Positions 43,735-51,228 of a stretch of 64,000 nt of DNA are shown one piece after another (positions within the stretch are counted from its first letter, which is position 1; each line of letters begins with the position of its first letter). Source of the DNA: Bacillota bacterium (GTDB lineage Bacteria > Bacillota > Limnochordia > Darwinibacteriales > Darwinibacteriaceae); contig JAKOTU010000023.1 in the NCBI GenBank assembly GCA_029776155.1, positions 1 to 64,000 of the forward strand. Reading direction: 5' to 3'. The notes under the pieces are model-generated. The model made no database searches. It was not told the origin of the DNA and saw only the letters and a list, made by a program, of their open reading frames with translations. The translations under genes and the position numbers were made by a program.

Positions 43735-44073
43735 ATGACAAGCAGGGTGCACAATGCAATACAGACTGTTTCCGTGTTTGGCCTGCTGATCATACTGGTG
43801 GTCAGCATCGGCGCCATAGCAGTAAAAGTGGCTTGGCTTGACGGAGCATTGGCCACCGCAGGCACGGAGCTTGTATATAGAGAAGTGGTTGTCCAACCGG
43901 GAGATACCCTGTGGACTATTGCCGCACGGCAGATGCCTGGCGAAGATCCACGGGATGCGGTGGCGCGGATTCGACAACTAAACCAGCTTTTTTCGGCGGA
44001 GATCTACCCTGGCCAGGTGTTAACCCTGGAAGTGCTGCAGCCCGCTCAAGGCCAGCAGCTTGTGTACAGATAG
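43735..44073 (+). CDS. yneA: SOS-induced cell division suppressor YneA-like, LysM protein
   Basis: The 112-residue protein has one membrane anchor (about 14-36; VFGLLIILVVSIGAIAVKVAW) and an extracytoplasmic LysM domain (about 50-105; VVQPGDTLWTIAARQMPGE, PGQVLTLEV). This is the YneA layout: a membrane protein that delays septation after DNA damage. ATG 43735 has AGGAGGG. Its place divergent from lexA with two LexA boxes over its promoter makes SOS control nearly certain. The following yneB/ynzC genes of Bacillus are absent. Confidence 0.9.
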   Translation: MTSRVHNAIQTVSVFGLLIILVVSIGAIAVKVAWLDGALATAGTELVYREVVVQPGDTLWTIAARQMPGEDPRDAVARIRQLNQLFSAEIYPGQVLTLEVLQPAQGQQLVYR

Positions 44074-44092
44074 GGAGGGGTAGTTTGCAAAC

Positions 44093-44134
44093 GGAACCAC
44101 CTAGTGCAGTGCTGCTAGGTGGTTTCCTTCTTTT
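44093..44134 (+). terminator. Terminator after yneA
   Basis: GGAACCACCTAG (44093-44104) pairs with CTAGGTGGTTTCC (44115-44127) over about 12 pairs with a ten-base loop, followed by TTCTTTT. It isolates the SOS gene from the restriction-modification gene. Confidence 0.85.
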
Positions 44135-44192
44135 GGGCTCCGTAGTTTCCGAAAGGAATCCCAGCTCCAGGCATGGAATTACCTACCCAGTG

Positions 44193-44224
44193 ACCGCCAG
44201 GGTCCTGCAGCGTGGACTGGCGGT
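44193..44224 (+). promoter_or_regulatory. Stable hairpin just upstream of the restriction-modification gene
   Basis: ACCGCCAG (44193-44200) pairs with CTGGCGGT (44217-44224), with further pairing of TCC (44203-44205) and GGA (44214-44216) inside. There is no T-run, and the ribosome site GGGAGGGG follows 15 bases later. It could modulate mRNA stability or be an operator-like palindrome. Confidence 0.35.
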
Positions 44225-44254
44225 GCAGGGAAGAAGCCAGGGAGGGGTGCTGGG

Positions 44255-47200
44255 ATGTCCAAACACAAAGAGCTGCAGGCGGTTAACGGCTATCTCAGGA
44301 ACATAGCAAGGAAAGTCCTGGATCAGGGAATTACTGAACACAGTTACCGCGGTGATCTTCAGAACCTGCTCACCGACCTGCTTCCCCAAATCCAGATCAT
44401 CAACGAGCCTAAGAGACAAGACTTTGGTGCTCCCGATTTTGTGCTCAAACGCGGCCAGCTGCCCATCGGTTACATCGAAACGAAAACCGTTGGCGCAGCC
44501 CTAGACGAGGTGGAGCGTTCCGAGCAGATTGTGCGTTACCTAAACAGCCTAGACAATCTGATCCTCACAGATTTTCTGGATTTCCGCTTCTTCCGGTACG
44601 GGGAAAAGGTGCAGGAAGTGAAGCTGGCCGCGGTGGGCGCCGGTAAGCTGCGGGCCTATCCAGAGCTCCACGGCCTCTTTGTGGATTTCATCAAGGAATT
44701 TGCTGCCTTCACAGGGGAAACCATTTCCTCCGCCGAACAGCTGGCCAAGATCATGGCGCGCAAGGCCAGGATCATGGAGGAGGTAATCCTCAAGGCCCTC
44801 CTCAGTGATGCACCGGATCAAGCCCTACGACAGCAGTATGAGGCCTTTAGGAAGATTCTAATCCACGATCTGACTGAGGCTACTTTCGCCGATATCTATG
44901 CCCAAACGGTTGCTTACGGCATGTTTGCCGCTAGATTGCATGATACTCACCCCCAGGATTTTTCCAGGTTCAAGGCCGCCGCTTTGATCCCGGAGCGGAA
45001 TCCTTTCTTGCGCAACCTGTTTGGTTATATCGCTGCCTTCGACCTAGACCAGCGCATCGCTTGGGTGGTCGAAGCTCTGGCTGATGTGTTCCGCAACACA
45101 GATGTGGCGGCGATCGTCAGAAACAGTCGTTCGGGACCAGGTGACCCCTTAATCCATTTTTACGAGACGTTTTTGGCTGAGTACGATCCAGCCATGCGCG
45201 AAAAACGCGGCGTGTACTATACTCCAGAACCTGTGGTGAGATTCATCGTACGCGCGGTTGACCAGCTGCTGAAGGACAAGTTCGGGATCAGAGACGGCCT
45301 GGCAGATACCGGGAAGACCCAAATCAAGGTCAAACGGATCACAAAGAAGGTGGACGTGGATGTACATCGGGTGCAGATTTTGGACCCGGCCGCGGGTACG
45401 GGAACATTCCTAGCCGAGGTGACCAAACACATCTATCACCAACTCCAAACTGACCGGGGGGTTTGGAGCGACTACGTGGACAACCACTTGATTCCTCGCC
45501 TCAACGGCTTTGAACTGCTCATGGCTCCGTATGCCATGGCCCATCTCAAGCTAGATTTGCTGTTGGAGGAGACGGGATATGTACCTACAAAAGCCGGGCA
45601 GCGGCTCAAGGTCTATCTGAGCAATGCCTTGGAAGAACCCCATCCAGAGGCGGGCAGCCTGTTTGCCTCGTGGCTGGCCAATGAGGCGAACGAAGCCAGT
45701 TTCATCAAAAGGGACACGCCCATCATGGTCATCCTTGGCAATCCGCCCTATAGGGGCCATTCTGCCAACCGCGGCCGCTGGATCGAACAGATGATCGAGG
45801 ACTATAAAAAGGAGCCTGCCGGAGGCCCCCTGCAGGAACGCAATCCCAAATGGCTGCAGGATGACTACGTGAAGTTCATCCGCTTCGGGGAGTATTACAT
45901 TGCGCGCAACCAGGAAGGGATCCTAGCCTTTATCAACAACCATGCGTTTCTGGATAATCCCACCTTTCGAGGCATGCGGTGGTCGCTGCTGAGGACCTTC
46001 GATGAGCTCTTCATCATTGACCTGCACGGCAATGCCAAGCGCAGGGAAGTAAGCCCAGACGGTTCCCCCGATCAGAACATCTTTGACATCAGCCAAGGTG
46101 TCTCCATCAATATCTTCGTGAAATACAAGCAGAGCAAAAAGAAGGCCGGTCTAGCTAAAGTGTACCGCTTCGACCTGTATGGACCCAGGGAACACAAATA
46201 CCGCTTTTTGGAGGAGCACACTTTAGATCAAGTGCCCTTCTCCGAAGTAACGCTGTACCCGCCTTATTACTCCTTTACCGAACATAATCAAGGTTTGAGC
46301 AGGCAGTACGAGCATGACAGTTTCAGCATTCGCGACCTATTCCCGGCAAGTTCACCAGGGCTGGTAACTGCCCGGGACCATTTCTCCATTCACTTTACCA
46401 AGGAATCTTTGATCAACGCCACTCGGGAGTTCTTGTCCCTCAGTGTGGAGCAAGCCCGGGAAAGGTTTGGCCTCGGCCGGGATACCAAGGAGTGGACGGT
46501 GGCGGGGGCCAGGAGTGACCTGCTCGCCATCGGTCCCAGCCCTGACCACATTATCAAGCTGGCCTACCGCCCCTTTGATGACCGATACACCTACTACACA
46601 GGGAGGTCTAAAGGGTATCACTGCCGTCCAAGGAGAATTACCAATCATTTCCTGCAGGGCAGCAACCTGGGCTTGGTCACAGTGCGGCGGCAGCTGGAGA
46701 GTATGCCCACAGCCTATTACTTCGTCACCAAACACATGATCTCCAATGGGTTTATCCGCTCAGACAGCGTGAGTATCGATTATGTGTTCCCCTTGTATAT
46801 CTACGCGGGCGATCTGCCTGGGCATTGGGAGCGGACTCCAAATCTCAATGGTCGTATCCTCAGCGTTTTCGAGGAAAGGCTAGGCTTGAAATTCGTCAAC
46901 GAGCCAGGAGAAACCACAGATACTTTCGCACCGCTAGATGTGTTCAACTACGTCTATGCCTGGCTGCACAGCCCCACCTACAGGGCCCGTTTTGCTGAAG
47001 TGCTAAAGCGGGATTTCCCGCGCGTGCCATACCCATGGGGCCGTGAAGAGTTCTGGGAGCTGGTTAGGCTTGGGGATGAGCTGCGGAAAGCCCATCTGAT
47101 GGAGGATTTGGATACAGGCGCGTATGCAGGCTTCCAGCAGCCCGGGAGCGGTCTGATCACGGATGTGCGGTACGATGGCTCGAGGGTATGGATCAATGAC

Positions 47201-47398
47201 CGCCAATTCTTTGACAACGTGCCAGAAACGGCCTGGAATTTCCACATAGGCGGCTATCAACCAGCCCAGAAGTGGCTCAAGGACCGGAAACAGCGCACGC
47301 TGGGCTTCGATGATGTGCGCCACTATCAGCGGATCATCGCAGCGCTCATGGCAACGGACCGGCTCATGTGTGCCATCGACCAGGTTGTGGAGGCCTAA
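44255..47398 (+). CDS. Single-chain restriction-modification enzyme (type ISP-like nuclease/N6-adenine methyltransferase/TRD, no helicase)
   Basis: The 1047-residue protein opens with a PD-(D/E)xK nuclease-type region (D61 in GAPDF, E75-T-K77 in YIETKTVG). A helical connector follows (about 150-330), then a gamma-class adenine methyltransferase with ILDPAAGTGTFLAEV (about 375-390) and catalytic LGNPPY (about 494-499). A large C-terminal part (about 560-1047) probably holds the target-recognition domain. Type ISP enzymes of about 1600 residues carry a helicase between nuclease and methyltransferase; it is missing here, so cleavage would resemble type IIG. ATG 44255 has GGGAGGGG. It stands alone between two terminators, consistent with horizontal gain. 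Confidence 0.82.
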   Translation: MSKHKELQAVNGYLRNIARKVLDQGITEHSYRGDLQNLLTDLLPQIQIINEPKRQDFGAPDFVLKRGQLPIGYIETKTVGAALDEVERSEQIVRYLNSLDNLILTDFLDFRFFRYGEKVQEVKLAAVGAGKLRAYPELHGLFVDFIKEFAAFTGETISSAEQLAKIMARKARIMEEVILKALLSDAPDQALRQQYEAFRKILIHDLTEATFADIYAQTVAYGMFAARLHDTHPQDFSRFKAAALIPERNPFLRNLFGYIAAFDLDQRIAWVVEALADVFRNTDVAAIVRNSRSGPGDPLIHFYETFLAEYDPAMREKRGVYYTPEPVVRFIVRAVDQLLKDKFGIRDGLADTGKTQIKVKRITKKVDVDVHRVQILDPAAGTGTFLAEVTKHIYHQLQTDRGVWSDYVDNHLIPRLNGFELLMAPYAMAHLKLDLLLEETGYVPTKAGQRLKVYLSNALEEPHPEAGSLFASWLANEANEASFIKRDTPIMVILGNPPYRGHSANRGRWIEQMIEDYKKEPAGGPLQERNPKWLQDDYVKFIRFGEYYIARNQEGILAFINNHAFLDNPTFRGMRWSLLRTFDELFIIDLHGNAKRREVSPDGSPDQNIFDISQGVSINIFVKYKQSKKKAGLAKVYRFDLYGPREHKYRFLEEHTLDQVPFSEVTLYPPYYSFTEHNQGLSRQYEHDSFSIRDLFPASSPGLVTARDHFSIHFTKESLINATREFLSLSVEQARERFGLGRDTKEWTVAGARSDLLAIGPSPDHIIKLAYRPFDDRYTYYTGRSKGYHCRPRRITNHFLQGSNLGLVTVRRQLESMPTAYYFVTKHMISNGFIRSDSVSIDYVFPLYIYAGDLPGHWERTPNLNGRILSVFEERLGLKFVNEPGETTDTFAPLDVFNYVYAWLHSPTYRARFAEVLKRDFPRVPYPWGREEFWELVRLGDELRKAHLMEDLDTGAYAGFQQPGSGLITDVRYDGSRVWINDRQFFDNVPETAWNFHIGGYQPAQKWLKDRKQRTLGFDDVRHYQRIIAALMATDRLMCAIDQVVEA

Positions 47399-47493
47399 GG
47401 GAAGGGCGCCACGCGGCTCCCAGGGAGGGCTCTCCCCTTCTCATCTTGGAACTTCGCATAAGAGATATTATGTAAACTTGGCAGTTTCTGAAG

Positions 47494-47530
47494 AACGAGA
47501 CGGGAAAACGGACTCCCCCGTCTCGTTTTC
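47494..47530 (+). terminator. Terminator after the restriction-modification gene
   Basis: AACGAGACGGG (47494-47504) pairs with CCCGTCTCGTT (47517-47527) over 11 bases, with a 12-base loop and a TTTTC tail. It lies 95 bases after the stop codon. The stretch between holds no gene. Confidence 0.85.
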
Positions 47531-47532
47531 TG

Positions 47533-47835
47533 TCAGAGGACGCGCTTATAACAGCGATAATGATCTAAAATCTCAAACCCGGAGCTCTGGGCGGCGTGCA
47601 GCTCCAGGTCACTACCTTCCGCGATGAAGTACACAACTTCCTCCAGCTCCGGGCACTCCCGGTTGCCGTTGGAGCGTGGTTTTAACAAGTTCTCCATAAC
47701 GTCGGCCCTGGGTCCGCGGTGAAAAGGCCATACGTTCTAGCAAATATGCTGGCACGGATTTCGCCGTGTTGACTCCCAGGCGAATGCGATCATGTGTTCG
47801 TCAATATTCTGCAGCTCCTTAGGCACAGCGTTCAC
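47533..47835 (-). pseudogene. Possible degraded small gene with one in-frame TAG
   Basis: On the minus strand a frame runs from GTG 47835 to TGA 47533-47535, about 100 codons, broken once by TAG at 47737-47739. The first part reads with KELQNIDEHMIAFAWEST; the second part, which could restart at ATG 47697 without a clear ribosome site, contains CPELEEVVYFIAEGSDLE. No family is recognised. It lies in the 444-base gap 47399-47842 that otherwise holds only the terminator. It may be a decayed gene or chance; low confidence. Confidence 0.3.
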
Positions 47836-47842
47836 CGTGCCC

Positions 47843-48928
47843 CTAAAGGGCCATGTTCATCACTTCCCGCACTTCCTCCAGGGTTTTGATGGCTTCTTCC
47901 CGGGCAGCACGGATACCTTCCCGGAGTACCTGGCGGATATAGTCGGGGTTCTTTTCCAGTTCTCTGCGCCGAGCGCGCAGCGGCCGCAGGTATTCGTTGA
48001 GTGATTCGGTAAGCATCCTCTTCAACTGACCAGCCCCCCCATCCCCGATTTCTGCCGCAACTTCTTCAGGGGAACGGCCCGTGGTGAGCGCGGTCAAAAG
48101 CAGCAAGTTAGATACCTCTGGCCTGTTTTCCGGATCGTAGGTGATGATGCGTTCCGAGTCGGTCTTAGCCCTCTTAATCAGCCGTGCAGTCTCGTCTTCG
48201 TCGGCACTGAGCATAATGGCATTGTTCCTGCTCTTGCTCATCTTCTGGGCACCATCCAGGCCCAGGATGAGAGGTGCTTCGCTCAACAGTGCCTGGGGTT
48301 CTGGGAAGACCGGGCGGCCCTGGGCAAAACGGTTGTTGAAGCGGCGGGCAATTGTGCGCGTAAGCTCCAAGTGGGGCAGCTGGTCCTTGCCCACCGGCAC
48401 AACCGTTGCCTTACAGAACAGGATATCAGCTGCTTGATGCACGGGATAGGTGTACATGCCGGCATTGATGCTTTTCAACCCAGCAGCGGCGATTTCTTCC
48501 TTCACCGTGGGATTGCGATCAAGCTCGGCCATGGTCACCAGAGTAAGAAAGGGCAGCAACAGCTGGTTGAGCTCCGGCACATGGCTGTGCGGGAAGATGA
48601 AGGTTTTGCCATTGCTGGGGTCCAGCCCTGCCGCGATGTAATCGATGGTGAGCTGCTGGACGTTCTCGCTGATGGTCTCGAACGTCTCCCGATCGGTGAG
48701 CACCTGGTAATCGGCGATGACGATGAAGGTGGGCACACCTAACTTGTGCAGGCGCACCCGGTTCTGCAGGGAACCAAAGTAGTGCCCGATGTGCAGGCGT
48801 CCCGTGGGCCGGTCGCCAGTGAGGAGCTTATGTTTTTCGGGATTCTGCTCCAGATCCTTTTCCAGCTCTCTACTTCTGGCCAAAGAGGCCTCAAAGGTGC
48901 CAAAATCGACGCGTTCAGCGGTGGTCAC
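47843..48928 (-). CDS. trpS: Tryptophan-tRNA ligase
   Basis: The 361-residue class I synthetase has the HIGH motif as GRLHIGHYFGSLQN (about 43-56) and the KMSKS motif as GAQKMSKSRNNAI (about 228-240), with the Trp-pocket region NAGMYTYPVHQAADIL. It charges tRNA-Trp; the tRNA gene is also in this window at 56867. The start GTG at 48928 follows GGAAAGG. It is somewhat longer than the Bacillus enzyme at the N-terminus. A T-box leader precedes it on the same strand, so expression responds to uncharged tRNA-Trp. Confidence 0.95.
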   Translation of the reverse strand: MTTAERVDFGTFEASLARSRELEKDLEQNPEKHKLLTGDRPTGRLHIGHYFGSLQNRVRLHKLGVPTFIVIADYQVLTDRETFETISENVQQLTIDYIAAGLDPSNGKTFIFPHSHVPELNQLLLPFLTLVTMAELDRNPTVKEEIAAAGLKSINAGMYTYPVHQAADILFCKATVVPVGKDQLPHLELTRTIARRFNNRFAQGRPVFPEPQALLSEAPLILGLDGAQKMSKSRNNAIMLSADEDETARLIKRAKTDSERIITYDPENRPEVSNLLLLTALTTGRSPEEVAAEIGDGGAGQLKRMLTESLNEYLRPLRARRRELEKNPDYIRQVLREGIRAAREEAIKTLEEVREVMNMAL

Positions 48929-48992
48929 TGTTCCATCATCCTTTCCTTCCGTTCACAACTAGTGATTGCTGCCTAGGTTTTGCCGTAGGTAT

Positions 48993-49222
48993 AAAAAAAC
49001 GCCCCCAGATAAGGGACGATAACTACCGCGGTGCCACCCTAGTTGATCGCAGCTGCGATCCGCTCTTTCCCGTAACGGGGGAACTCCGGCTGAGCCTACT
49101 GCCTGTTCAGCCCAGCGACTCCAGGGCCCATTCCCTTCGTATCTGGGTCGATATCCCACCAGCTTATCGACTCTCTGAACCAGAGGGACGAAGGTACTCT
49201 TCCCCTTCCCAGTCGTTGCCTT
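48993..49222 (-). ncRNA. T-box leader (tRNA-Trp sensing riboswitch) of trpS
   Basis: On the minus strand the T-box sequence AGGGTGGCACCGCGG is present (complement of 49026-49040). It is followed by a terminator stem, CGTCCC (49018-49013) with GGGGCG (49005-49000), and seven T (48999-48993). The 5' part folds as a long stem I; TGG triplets at 49123-49121 (followed by A) and 49130-49128 are candidates for the Trp specifier, and I could not decide which. Uncharged tRNA-Trp would stabilise the antiterminator. A 99-codon open frame across this region is not a protein. Confidence 0.92.
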
Positions 49223-49228
49223 AGGGTC

Positions 49229-49258
49229 ATTATACCTGGTCGGCACTGGAAAAGTCAA
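49229..49258 (-). promoter_or_regulatory. Sigma-A promoter of the trpS T-box transcript
   Basis: On the minus strand TTGACT (complement of 49253-49258) is 18 bases before a perfect TATAAT (complement of 49229-49234). Transcription would start near 49222, at the foot of the T-box stem I. Confidence 0.85.
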
Positions 49259-49373
49259 GAACTGAGCCCAAGAGACAATTTAGTACCAGGTGCGAAAACT
49301 GGTGCGAAGGGAACCAGCGGCAGACAGCGAAATTCAGAGGCTATACTCTACTCTGGAGAAAGGATGGAAAACT

Positions 49374-50216
49374 GTGACGGAAAAAATCAAACTGTTTACC
49401 GACAGTGCGTCGGATATACCCGAAATATACCGCCAGCGCTATGATGTTGGTGTTGTTCCCCTCAGCGTGATCTTCGGAGATGAAGAGTACAAAGACGGCG
49501 TCACCCTTTCGGTGGTTGATTTCTGGAAAAAGCTCGCCGTCAGCCGGGAGCTGCCCAGCACCAACCAGGCGGCTCCCCAAGATTTTGTCGATGCCTTCGA
49601 ACCCTACATCAAAGATGGCTGGACCATCCTTTACATCGGCATCTCTAGTAAACTCAGCGGTACAGTGCAAAGCTGCCACATCGCCAAAGAGCTTTTGGGC
49701 ACCGACCGCATTCACGTCTTCGATTCCAGGTCTGCGTCGGTGGGAGAAACACTGCTGGTGATCACGGCAGGCGAAATGCTTAAGCGCGGTCACAGCCTAG
49801 GGGAAATCCTCGTACAGCTGGAAATCGACCGAGCCACCTCGGGAGCCTACTTCACCATCGACTCCCTGACCCACCTGGTGAAAGGGGGCCGGTTAACCAA
49901 AACCCAAGGCTTGGTTGGCTCCATGCTTAAGATCAAGCCCATCCTGCGCATTACCGAAGAAGGGACAGTGGAAGTGGATGACAAGGTCCGTTCCATGAAA
50001 AAAGCCCTGCAGACCTTAGTCAGCAAGGCAAAAGGGCATCGGCTTGATTTCACCCAGCGCAGGGTTGCCGTAGTGCACAGTTACGGCGCGGAGGCCGTAG
50101 ACGAACTGAAAGCTCTGGTGCAGCAGGAACTCCAGCCGCGGGAGATTGTGGAAGGCCTAATCGGACCCACGGTGGGCACCCACGCCGGTCCCGGCGGTCT
50201 GGCCCTCTTCTTTTAG
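49374..50216 (+). CDS. DegV family fatty-acid-binding protein
   Basis: The 280-residue protein has the DegV fold with KLFTDSASDIP at the N-terminus, ELPSTNQAAPQDF (lipid-head binding), IGISSKLSGTVQSC, and the C-terminal GPTVGTHAGPGGLALFF. DegV/FakB proteins bind a fatty acid for phosphorylation by FakA and feed it to phospholipid synthesis; no FakA is in the window. GTG 49374 follows GGAGAAAGGATGG. The upstream open frame (from 49290) contains direct repeats of GGTGCGAA and is not coding. Its last 60 bases overlap the convergent NUDIX gene. Confidence 0.92.
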   Translation: MTEKIKLFTDSASDIPEIYRQRYDVGVVPLSVIFGDEEYKDGVTLSVVDFWKKLAVSRELPSTNQAAPQDFVDAFEPYIKDGWTILYIGISSKLSGTVQSCHIAKELLGTDRIHVFDSRSASVGETLLVITAGEMLKRGHSLGEILVQLEIDRATSGAYFTIDSLTHLVKGGRLTKTQGLVGSMLKIKPILRITEEGTVEVDDKVRSMKKALQTLVSKAKGHRLDFTQRRVAVVHSYGAEAVDELKALVQQELQPREIVEGLIGPTVGTHAGPGGLALFF

Positions 50217-50582
50217 GCTCTTGGCGATGGGTACGTTAGCCTCAGCCAGATCGTACTCATCCAGCTGAGCGACGGGTACCCAGGCGTAAGCGGAATGGAC
50301 CCTGAGGGTGACCTCTCCCCCCACCTGCTTGGCCAGATAGGCTACAATGAGGAAATCCCCATGATCGTAGTGGGCATGCACCGCTTGGTAGATCTGCTCC
50401 ACTTCGATTTGGATACCCAGTTCTTCCTCGATTTCCCGCACGAGGCACTGCTCGGGGGTTTCGCCGTTCTCCAGCTTACCGCCTGGGAACTCCCATTTCC
50501 CAGACAGGGCTCCTCCTTTGCGTTGGCAGAGTAGGACTTCATCGCCGCGCTGAATAATGGCTGCAATCACAGGCAGTGGCAT
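50157..50582 (-). CDS. mutT: NUDIX hydrolase, MutT-like (8-oxo-dGTP diphosphatase type)
   Basis: The 141-residue protein has the full NUDIX box GGKLENGETPEQCLVREIEEELGI (about residues 32-55), preceded by KWEFPGGKLENGE, typical of MutT. It would hydrolyse oxidised purine nucleotides to avoid mutation. ATG 50582 is chosen because GGAGGTCAG lies about six bases upstream; longer open frames lack a site. The C-terminal 20 residues are Gly-rich and encoded in the overlap with degV; the functional end may be shorter. It follows tRNA-fMet on the same strand, behind that gene's terminator. Confidence 0.88.
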   Translation of the reverse strand: MPLPVIAAIIQRGDEVLLCQRKGGALSGKWEFPGGKLENGETPEQCLVREIEEELGIQIEVEQIYQAVHAHYDHGDFLIVAYLAKQVGGEVTLRVHSAYAWVPVAQLDEYDLAEANVPIAKSLKEEGQTAGTGVGAHRGSD

Positions 50583-50640
50583 TCTTCTGACCTCCATACT
50601 ACTCTTCGTCCAGCCCACAGCCTGCACCTGAAGGCCAGCA

Positions 50641-50674
50641 TAAGAAAAGCCAGTTCGGACTAGGCTGAACTGGC
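50641..50674 (-). terminator. Terminator of the tRNA-fMet transcript
   Basis: On the minus strand GCCAGTTC (50674-50667) pairs with GAACTGGC (50656-50649) around a ten-base loop, followed by TTTTCTTA. It lies 14 bases beyond the tRNA 3' end. Confidence 0.85.
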
Positions 50675-50687
50675 ACCATTTTCATTT

Positions 50688-50764
<77 letters not shown>

Positions 50765-50775
50765 TCACCGACTAT

Positions 50776-50804
50776 ATCTTAACCCATCTTGCCGCTTTTG
50801 TCAA
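50776..50804 (-). promoter_or_regulatory. Sigma-A promoter of tRNA-fMet
   Basis: On the minus strand a perfect TTGACA (complement of 50799-50804) is 17 bases before TAAGAT (complement of 50776-50781), which ends 11 bases before the tRNA 5' end. The tRNA-Trp promoter has the same -10. Confidence 0.85.
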
Positions 50805-50824
50805 GGGTCATTGGGAGCCAGCCG

Positions 50825-51151
50825 TCAGCTGGCAGAGATCCACTTATCAAGCCGTGCGGCGATGATTTCCTTGGGCATAACGCCCACCAGGCGATCCACT
50901 TCTTGGCCATCTTTGAAGATGATCATGGTGGGAATGCTCATAACCCCATACTGCCTTGCTGTATACTGGTTGGCATCAACATCCAGCTTGGCGATTTGGG
51001 CCTTACCCTCGTAATCACGGGCGAGCTCATCCACAATGGGAGCCAGCATCCGGCAGGGGCCGCACCAGGCAGCCCAGAAGTCTACAAAGGATACTCCCTT
51101 ATAATTCAAGATCTTGCTTTGAAAATCTTGATCGGTCACTACCATTGGCAT
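50825..51151 (-). CDS. trxA: Thioredoxin
   Basis: The 108-residue protein is a single thioredoxin fold with the redox motif FWAAWCGPCRMLAP (about residues 26-39), the cis-proline in SIPTMIIFKDG, and DVDANQ. It reduces protein disulfides, using thioredoxin reductase. ATG 51151 is chosen since GGAGG ends eight bases upstream; longer frames run into the promoter. The promoter's spacer is a palindrome like CsoR/CstR operators, so this copy is probably tied to copper or reactive-sulfur stress rather than being only housekeeping. Confidence 0.94.
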   Translation of the reverse strand: MPMVVTDQDFQSKILNYKGVSFVDFWAAWCGPCRMLAPIVDELARDYEGKAQIAKLDVDANQYTARQYGVMSIPTMIIFKDGQEVDRLVGVMPKEIIAARLDKWISAS

Positions 51152-51196
51152 CTGTACATCCTCCTTCACAGGACATCGTTCTCCGCTTTCACCCCT

Positions 51197-51225
51197 AGTA
51201 TATACCCCCACGGGGTATATGTCAA
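51197..51225 (-). promoter_or_regulatory. Sigma-A promoter of trxA with a CsoR/CstR-like operator in the spacer
   Basis: On the minus strand TTGACA (complement of 51220-51225) and TATACT (complement of 51197-51202) are exactly 17 bases apart. The region 51200-51220 is the inverted repeat ATATACCCC / GGGGTATAT with a three-base centre, matching the G-tract operators of the CsoR/CstR (DUF156) family. Bound repressor would occlude the whole promoter. Confidence 0.75.
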
Positions 51226-51228
51226 CCC

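Noticed and set aside
43911-44306. A 131-codon plus-strand frame spanning yneA, its terminator and the next gene start
   Set aside because: It crosses a strong terminator and overlaps two well-supported genes in other frames.
48959-49258. A 99-codon minus-strand open frame upstream of trpS
   Set aside because: It coincides with the T-box leader, including the conserved T-box sequence and terminator, and has no protein-like composition.
49262-49373. Extended N-terminus of the DegV protein from 49290
   Set aside because: The added residues are not family-like, and the ribosome site and normal DegV start are at GTG 49374.
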